A stretch of DNA of 64,000 nucleotides from Hsuehochloa calcarea (Eukaryota; Streptophyta; Magnoliopsida; Poales; Poaceae), in NCBI GenBank assembly GCA_036346395.1, contig CM070599.1, positions 26,775,232 through 26,839,231 on the forward strand. Direction: 5' to 3'. The position numbers and the translations under genes are program-made. Of this stretch, positions 57,696 to 64,000 are shown one piece after another. Position 1 is the first letter of the stretch. Each line of letters begins with the position of its first letter. The notes below the pieces were generated by a model. It made no database searches and was not told the origin of the DNA. It saw only the letters and a program-made list of their open reading frames with translations.

Positions 57696-58301
57696 ATCAC
57701 AGACGGTTGTAGGATCAAGGATAACCGACTAGAGGGGGGTGAATAGGAGGTTTCTAAATTTTCTTGATCAAATTACCGAGATAAGCAAGATACTCTAATC
57801 AAAGATATTTAACACAATCTATGAGCTACAAAATAAGTGCAATAAGTAAAGACAAGAATCAACCGCACAAGGACAAGGGGGTTTTTCCCGTGGTATCGAA
57901 GATTTGTCGATCTTCACTAGTCCACGTTGAGGAAGCTTGACCACTCAAGCCGGCTCCACGAATTAAGCCTACCCTCGATCACTTGGTTGTTCTTCCTCCT
58001 CTCCGGAGTTGGTGAACACCGACCAATCACAACGGGCAACGGGTCTCTTCACAAGCTTCTTTGAAGAGATCACCGAGCAACCTTCGCCAAGTCGTCTAGG
58101 TGCCGACAAGCACCAAGAGAATAGAACTTGAACTTCACTTGACGACAATCAAGAGCCAATGGATCAACTAAGAATGCAATGCTCTTGTTTTTGCTCACTT
58201 CCTCACAAATGTGTGCAAAGAGAGTAAATGAGGAGTGAGAGGAGTGCTCAAGGCTCAAATGAATTGAATGAATGCTCAACAACACGTCCTTGAGCTAGTG
58301 G

Positions 58302-58314
58302 GGGTGTATTTATA
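58302..58314 (-). promoter_or_regulatory. LTR promoter TATA box
   Basis: The minus strand reads GGGTATAAATACACC, giving U3 at higher coordinates. Confidence 0.75.
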
Positions 58315-58369
58315 CCCCCAACAACCAAATATGACCGTTATGCAGAAAATCAGGCAAAAGTCAGGGAAA

Positions 58370-58895
58370 TCGGAAGTTCCGCAGTACAAAGTGCGGAACT
58401 ACCGCACTTCACTCGAGTGCACTGTAACGGTCATTACAGTGAGCATTAAATGCTCTGAACTAGCCGTTGGATTTATGTGCGGAACTTCCGCCATAAGGAT
58501 TCAGTTCTTCCGACATCGGAAGATCCGCTTTACAACGGAACTACCGCACTCGTAAAAGCGGCTAAGTCCCAAAGCGGGTGCTCTCGGAAAAAACCGACCG
58601 CGCATAATTGAACAACGATTAAGCGGAACTTCCGCTCATTTCATTGCGGAACTTCCGCGCTTGAGAATTTGGCTAAGTCCCCAAAACGGATGCTCTCTGG
58701 AAAAATTCGACCGCACATATTCCGGAGCAACCGATTTATCGGAACTTCCGCTCATTTCATTGCGGAACTTCCGCACCTCGAGAAATCGGCTAAGTCCCGA
58801 AAAGGATGCTCTCTGGAAAAATCAAGCCGCAGTTTTTCGGAGCATCCGATTAATCGGAACTTCCGCTCATACAATTGCGGAACTTCCGATTGTGT
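58370..58895 (-). repeat. U3 tandem repeat (about 115 bp) with GGAASTTCC palindromes
   Basis: Roughly 3.4 units; well-matched starts at 58625, 58741 and 58856. Each has two GCGGAACTTCCGC-type near-palindromes separated by CTCATTTCATT, plus GGCTAAGTCC and GGATGCTCTCTGG. About ten palindromes lie upstream of the TATA box, the position of LTR enhancers. Confidence 0.85.
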
Positions 58896-59265
58896 TCTGG
58901 AAAAATGATTTTCTTTTTAAACCAAACCAAAAGAACATGCATGATCCTAAGTTGATCCAAAGGCATAATGAGATGCTTTCAAGCTACTAGACAAGCTCCC
59001 CCTTAATAGTACGACATTTATCCTATAATCCGGTCTTCCTCCATACTCCGAAGACAGAGGTAAAATCAAAAGGGGTCCTAGTCTATTTATACCTTGTCTT
59101 TGAGATCAACTCCATCTTTTCAACATTCTTTGACATGCAGCTCCTTGGATTCACTTTGTCATTTGGGACTATGCCTTGTAAACACTTCAACAAACATGTT
59201 AGTCCCATATTCACATAATGTCATTAATTACCAAAATACAATTTTTAGGGGCCTAGATGCTTTCA

Positions 59266-59280
59266 ATCTCCCCCTTTTTG
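59266..59280 (-). other. polypurine tract
   Basis: The minus strand reads AAAAAGGGGGAGAT directly before the 3' LTR, the copia plus-strand primer. Confidence 0.85.
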
Positions 59281-59699
59281 GTAATTGATGACAACACAAT
59301 AAAGTTGTGAGAGAAAGTTGGTTTGAAAGCAAAGCCCCCTTAACATGTGCATATTGAGAAGAAGATAATGTAAAGCACATGTTTGGATTTTCAGGAAATA
59401 TTGGCGGAGTTTCTGTAGAACATTGTTACTTGGAAGAGAACAAATGACAATAAAGATAGAGCATTCACATCACATAGTCATTCATCATTAATCAAAGATC
59501 CAAGTACAACAAAAATATAAAATACCACAAGATATTATGATAAGCATCAAGTTTTCAAACAAAGTCATAAGCATCAAGTTCATTACAAGCCATAGGCAAA
59601 AAGACACAATATGCTACAATATCATAATAGATAAGACTAGCTCTCTCTCTCACTAACACACACTCTTCTCTCCCCCTTTGTCATCAAGGGCCAAAAGGG
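59281..59699. other. 3' untranslated spacer of the copia element
   Basis: AT-rich, no gene. A CT/CA-rich stretch lies at about 59640-59675. Confidence 0.6.
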
Positions 59700-61045
59700 T
59701 CACTCCGCAGGAGGATCTTGCGGAGGATCAAGCTGGAGGAGCGGGAAGATCAACAGGAGGACCGCCCGAGGGGAGCGAAAGCGACGCCGTCCGAAATGAA
59801 CTGGTGGAGGAAACTGTTCGGCGAATCTGGCTGAAAGTGCGTCAAGGCTTGCCGAGTGGGCGTCGAGTCTGGAAGTGGTCGCCTCCTGGAAAGCATCCAA
59901 TCGGCAAAGGTGGGCGCCTCAACGCATCCGGTCTAGAAGTGGTCGCCTCTGGAAGGTATCACGGGATGCCCTCATCTCCAACAAGGTGGCATAAATCGAT
60001 CCATAGTGGCTATACCTTGTGGAGGAGCGGAAGCGGCGGGAGGTGCGGCCGGTGCTTCTGCTGGAGCACGCCTAAGATTGGCAGGGATTGGAGGACCTTC
60101 TCTTGGTTTATAGGCTTTATGTGCTGAAGGTAAAGCTCCATTATAATCAGTTTGTTTAATGATCAAAGCCATAATGTAAGGTGCAAAGTTTATCCGTTTG
60201 ACTCGATCATTCTTTGTTCCTGCTATCTCTCTTATGATAACATCCACAACATCAAACTTCCTTCCATGCATGATGCATTCCAATATATTCCAAACATGCC
60301 CTCTAATTGCATCATAATTCCCGCTCTTTGGTAATATGGTATGGTTAATGATCCTATTTACCAAGCTGGGAATAGGAAGAAGTCCTGTGATCTTACCAGG
60401 GACAAATCTTTGAGTGGTGTCATAAAATTCATTCCAAGCAGAAAGAGGGAGAACTGTGCCATCATAAATTTTCTCATATCTGCTCGACTCGACATCCAAT
60501 GCACGTTCAAACCCACGTTTTGAGCAGGAATGTCTCACTGTTCCTGTCATCCAAGTGAGGTAAGAAAAATCAGGAGGAATGCATACTGTGGCATAGAATT
60601 GACGGATGATCTCATCACTATAGTTGCACTTTATTGCCACAAGGTTGTGAATCGGCTCATTTGGAAGAGCTGTATGTACCCTCATATCATCAAGTCCATT
60701 GAGGTAGGACCAATTGATGTACTTGTGATCGTGAATGGTTTGTTTGGTCCATAAAAGAGATCATAAACTTGCCTTTGAAATTTGGTATGAAAACGAGGGT
60801 CATCACTGTTTCCTGGAAGTGAGTATTGATCTTTATCCCTAAGAATAGTGTAGTCGTCTGCTGTGAGTCCTTTAAGATCAATTTCAATCTCTTCCGGTTC
60901 TCCTAGTTCCTCATCAGATTCATATTCAGATTCTTCTCTGATCCACTTTCTTTCGATCTGAATTATCCGATTTTTCCTCATTTCTTGAAGAAGATGCGCC
61001 AGCATCTGAATAGTGCTTTGGTACTGACATCTTCATCCTTGGCAT
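59700..61045 (-). pseudogene. additional ORF downstream of copia pol (plant transposon protein type)
   Basis: The minus-strand ATG at 61045 gives MPRMKMSVPKHYSDAGASSS. A frame change near 60955 leads to the acidic REESEYESDEELGEPEEIEI and RFHTKFQRQVYDLFYGPNKP. A second change near 60700 leads to VHTALPNEPIHNLVAIKCNY, FYATVCIPPDFSYLTWMTGT, GHVWNILECIMHGRKFDVVD and FAPYIMALIIKQTDYNG, then a Pro/Ala-rich hinge. A third near 60000 leads to a heptad-like tail with TSRLDAHSASLDALSARFAE. The central part has the look of the 'putative plant transposon protein' domain (PF20167 type). In SIRE-type elements the ORF in this place has been called envelope-like; I see no signal peptide or membrane segment, so I do not use that name as a function. 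Only small indels break it. Confidence 0.65.
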
Positions 61046-61099
61046 CTTCAGGAACAACAATGAATGAAGTGTCAAAAGTTGAATCAAATGAAAGTGGGA

Positions 61100-61765
61100 T
61101 TTTCTGTTTCTGTCAGGACAATCGGAAGCTCCGCAAGTTGCACTCCGGAACTACCGCTGGCGGAAGTTCCGCGTTTTCAACGGCGGAAGTTCCGATTATC
61201 CTGAGCCGATTCTAGGTTAATAGGAATTTTGGATTTTTCAGTATTTGGATGGATTGAGTCCATGGATTCGATGCATATACATCATATGATACTGAATAAA
61301 CCTATTTTCCCAAGAATCAACCACAGATTTCAACAACATTTGATTTCTCCAAAATTTGACCTAGGGTTCATAAGGATGCAAATCCAAGAAAGGAATTGGA
61401 AATACCTTGAAAGAAAGAGAGATTAGATTGAACCCTTGGGAAGCAGTTGATTGGTTCGGTTTGAAGGAATCACCGAAGAGGAACACGAATTTTTGGTGGA
61501 GAAAGAAAAGGAGAAGAGGCCTTCGGGATAGCACAGGGGCGGCTGGAGAGAGGTATAAAGCCGGAGGAACCGCAGGCAATAAATGCTTCTCAACTACCGG
61601 AAAGCGGAAGTTCCAGAACAAACGTGAAATTCGACAATGAAGTTCCGCGCTGGAGGCGGAAGTTCGATTATCTGACGCGGAAGGAGTGAAAAGCGGAAGT
61701 TCGCAAGAACACAACGGAAGTTAGGACACCGAAGTTCGCGCTGCATGGGCGGAAGTTCCGATTAT
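61100..61765 (-). repeat. internal GGAASTTCC palindrome clusters
   Basis: The same CGGAAGTTCCG-type motif as in the U3 occurs at about 61120-61195 (four copies) and 61600-61765 (six or more, several decayed), between pol and the additional ORF. A TATAAAG on the plus strand at 61553-61559 is in the opposite orientation to the ORF. Confidence 0.8.
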
Positions 61766-61991
61766 CCTGACACTTCAGGGAAGAGGAATTTGAATTTGAA
61801 GATTTTGCAAATAATCCTTAGTTTTTGCACTCAACCAAGTATCATTCAGGATTATTATGCAATAAAAAGACTAATGTCTATATGATAAATTAATTTTTAC
61901 CAAAATATCACATTTGGAGCGAAAATTTGAGTAAAAACATCTTAAAATAGACAAAAATACAACTAAGACCCAAAGTGCATGTGACAAGAGT

Positions 61992-62285
61992 TCAAGCGAC
62001 ATTAGAATAGTCAATGACATTTAACTCATTCCTCAATAGGCAAAAGCGACCTTCATCTAAAGGTTTGGTAAAGATATCTGCTAATTGATTTTCAGTGCAA
62101 ATGTGGCTAATTTCAATATCTCCCTTGCACACATGATCTCTAAGGAAATGATGGCGGATATCTATGTGCTTGGTTCTTGAATGTTGGACGGGGTTGTTGG
62201 CTATTTTCCTTTGCACTATCATTATCACACAACAGAGGCATTTTGTCAAATGTTATTCCATAGTCCATCAAAGTTTGCCTCATCC
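61992..62285 (-). pseudogene. copia RNase H, C-terminal part
   Basis: The minus strand reads LMDYGITFDKMPLLCDNDSA and, after a one-base frame change near 62205, NNPVQHSRTKHIDIRHHFLR, ICTENQLADIFTKPLDEGRF and a stop at 61992. ADIFTKPL near the end of pol is characteristic of Ty1/copia. The upstream portion is cut off at 62285 by the LTR insertion. Confidence 0.88.
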
Positions 62286-62504
62286 TGTTGGACCGTAAAG
62301 GCGACTAGAGGGGGGGGGGTGAATAGGAGCACGCTCACTTTTTCACAAATTATGAACTCAATACAATTTAACTCCAGTAGCTATTAGAAAGCTATGAAGA
62401 TCAATATACCGATCTGTGGAAGACTAATATTGAATTCAATTAAACCCTAAGCAATATAACAAAATCAACTAAGATTACCAAGACTCACGGCGACAGGCGG
62501 TCGA

Positions 62505-62635
62505 CCGTTATACTCAACCGGTCGGACCGATTGCGCGGCGATCGGCCGGCGTTGTCTTGGCGGTCGGACCGCTCAAAATCGGTCGACCGGTGATGACAAT
62601 GATATCGACCGGCCGACTCGAACCGATCCGCAGCA
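62505..62635 (-). repeat. GGTCSGACC palindromes in U5/R side
   Basis: CGGTCGGACCG, GGCGGTCGGACCGC and GGTCGACCGG-type motifs, five or six copies. Confidence 0.75.
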
Positions 62636-63639
62636 AGATAAAATCGGCCGATGGCGAAGTTGCAATTAGATGAAACTTTTGATTCTCAACTCCAATCTTT
62701 ATGAAACTTTGCACACACCTTCTATATGCTATTGAGGACCTATTCAATCGAATATTATGATAATTCTTGGAACGATCTTGAGCAATTGTCAATTGATTAA
62801 CAGAAGGTCTAAAACCGGGCAAGAACGAAAACTTGATCCTAAAGCTTGTTCGTGAGAGATTGATGATCAAGATGATGCTAGATAGATTCACACATATCAC
62901 AGCAAGCTAATTCACGTGAAAGAATCAATCACAAACTCGCGGATCAAAGAAAGCCCTAAAATCACCAAATTGAAAGCAAGAACGAAAAGAGACTTATCTC
63001 AAGCAAACCTTGCATAGATTGATTTCGTGATTGTTGCTGGATTACATCCACACCATCATGGATCAGTGGACAATCAAAGATCACGAAATTCTCCACAAAC
63101 CATCAAGAGCCCTTGCCTCCACCTCAACTCCCCTAAAGACAATTAGGGTTTTGAAAACATAAAAGGCGAGAGAGAGAGGTGCAGCCACCATCTCCTCCTA
63201 TTTATAGTGGAGGCCTAAAACTCTTAGGGTTTGACTTAATTGGGCTCCGTTAAGGCCCACTAACAAGCGGGTCACACACGCACGCGCGCAAGCGCCGTCT
63301 TTAACTTTTGACCTAAACCGCTTCACCATGCGTCATGGATTCGCCAATAGGTCACCCTTGTCCATCTTGTGTCACGCTTGAGTCGTTGACCTCACTCGGC
63401 ATCGTCGATCGTTCTGGACCTCAACTCTTCAAGTCTAGTCCCGATTCTCCTCGCCGTTGACCGTCGTTGACCACCAAGCTACCTGCACAACCACAGACAA
63501 GAAAACACGAATTCGGGAACAAGTTCTTCACAACTTGACCCATGTTAGTCAAAACATGCATCATGCAAATCATATGACATGAAACCAATGACTTTGAGCT
63601 AACAAAACAACATCGCCACGAAGTTGGCTGACGTTCAAG

Positions 63640-63975
63640 TAATTCACGGTCGACCGCTCGGGTGGCCGGTCGGACCGCCCATGGCGGTCGGACCGCTCCT
63701 CGTGAGCGGTCGGACCGCCTTAGACTTAGCCAAATTCAAGCTCCCAAAATCCAAACCTTACGAAACTTTAAACCAATAGAACTTTTCACTTGGAGGCTCC
63801 AAAAATCATGAGACCAAGTGCATTGGGATCCCCTTACTTGTCTACAACACCTATTTTTGGCCCACTCGATTTGAACACTTTTGGTCATTGCGGTCCGACC
63901 GCCCGGATGGCGGTCCGACCGATTTGGGACCGGTCGGACCGCCGTGCAAAGACCGGTCGGACCGCCCCTGTCCAG
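63640..63975 (-). repeat. GGTCSGACC palindromes in U3
   Basis: Two clusters (63645-63720 and 63893-63968) hold about nine copies of GCGGTCGGACCGC / GCGGTCCGACCGC. Confidence 0.85.
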
Positions 63976-64000
63976 AATACCTGTAGCTTTGTCGAAAACG

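Larger units (their letters stand above)
55895..57707 (+). mobile_element. internally deleted CACTA element without intact ends
   Basis: Left subterminal ACCGTCTGTGATA repeats (55897-56065), promoter and leader (56066-56530) nearly the same as 6658-7000 of the complete element, then the 3' part of a TNP2 gene, an unrelated 57193-57505 segment, and a right block with TCACAGACGGTT motifs (57516-57707). Neither CACTACTACAAAA terminus is present. The right side was cut by the copia LTR inserted at 57708. Confidence 0.82.
57708..59265 (-). repeat. 3' LTR of the SIRE-like element (about 1.56 kb)
   Basis: The minus strand begins TGAAAGCATCTAGGCCCC after the polypurine tract and ends GATCCTACA at 57708. 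The target-side bases are ACGGT (57703-57707); the partner is outside the window. Repeats and the TATA box are listed separately. Confidence 0.8.
57708..62285 (-). mobile_element. SIRE-like Ty1/copia element with extra ORF, 3' part
   Basis: From high to low coordinates on the minus strand: RNase H end (62285-61992), spacer with palindromes (about 61760-61100), additional ORF (61045-59700), untranslated spacer, polypurine tract (about 59280-59267), 3' LTR (59265-57708). The 5' side is interrupted at 62286 by another LTR element and continues, if at all, beyond the window. The placement of a second ORF between pol and the 3' LTR is the hallmark of the SIRE/Maximus lineage. Confidence 0.8.
62286..64000 (-). 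mobile_element. LTR element nested in the SIRE-like copia, runs off the window
   Basis: The plus strand starts TGTTGGACCG after CATCC (62281-62285), interrupting RNase H; this is the 3' end of a minus-strand LTR. A TATA box CTATAAATAGG (minus strand, about 63202-63212) marks U3 to the right. No polypurine tract or opposite end appears by 64000, so LTR length exceeds 1.7 kb. Whether it is solo or part of a full element cannot be told. Confidence 0.78.

Noticed and set aside
59972..61045. Calling the extra copia ORF an envelope gene
   Set aside because: No signal peptide, membrane segment or fusion-protein feature can be seen; only its position resembles SIRE-type envelope-like ORFs.

Overview
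The window is a repeat-rich stretch of a grass (Poaceae) nuclear genome, probably a panicoid. That reading rests on the large CACTA (En/Spm) family with CACTACTACAAAA ends and ACCGTCTGTGATA subterminal repeats, Ty1/copia and Ty3/gypsy elements with plant-type initiator-Met primer sites, MULE and hAT relics, GC-rich single-exon host genes and AT-rich spacers. The species cannot be fixed from the sequence. There are no bacterial features, no tRNA or rRNA genes that I can see, and no CRISPR array.

Only two loci look like working host genes. One is a U-box/ARM E3 ubiquitin ligase on the minus strand (15647-16969) with a TATA box and a GA microsatellite directly upstream. The other is a VQ-motif protein of the MKS1 type on the plus strand (51438-52271). 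Almost everything else is transposon-derived and mostly broken.

Layout. 1-2.7 kb: start of a minus-strand Ty3/gypsy element (5' LTR, primer site, frameshifted gag). 3.4-4.4 kb: MULE transposase relic. 6392-14511: a CACTA element with both ends and a TGA target duplication; it holds a TNP2-type transposase pseudogene interrupted by a 932-bp solo LTR, and a second gene that joins a plant En/Spm (PF03004-type) domain to a Ulp1-like cysteine protease. 14.56-14.9 kb: foldback MITE. 15.6-17.2 kb: U-box gene and promoter. 18.9-22.6 kb: noncoding LTR-type sequence. 22.9-33.4 kb: a nest bounded by two inverted-repeat pairs and holding a small CACTA, a second inverted and badly decayed TNP2, and a MULE/GRF-like pseudogene. 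34.6-38.1 kb: deleted copia element. 39140-39614: hAT MITE. 40099-42709: copia element with 110-bp LTRs. 43-44.2 kb: hAT transposase relic. 45.5-47.4 kb: Ty3/gypsy fragment between direct repeats. 49-49.9 kb: copia gag relic. 50229-50841: solo LTR. 51.4-53.5 kb: VQ gene followed by an 870-bp foldback. 54.2-57.7 kb: second MULE relic and an internally deleted CACTA. 57708 to the end: a SIRE-like copia element with an additional ORF downstream of pol, interrupted at 62286 by another LTR element that runs off the window.

The most unusual recurring feature is that several unrelated elements carry arrays of short dyad-symmetric motifs, each with its own sequence: CACTA subterminal repeats, 28-bp hairpin units in the 7.1-8.0 kb solo LTR, GGAASTTCC in the SIRE-like U3 and its internal spacer, GGTCSGACC in the nested LTR, and two further arrays beside the MULE relics. 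One hairpin unit shows paired arm changes that keep its symmetry.
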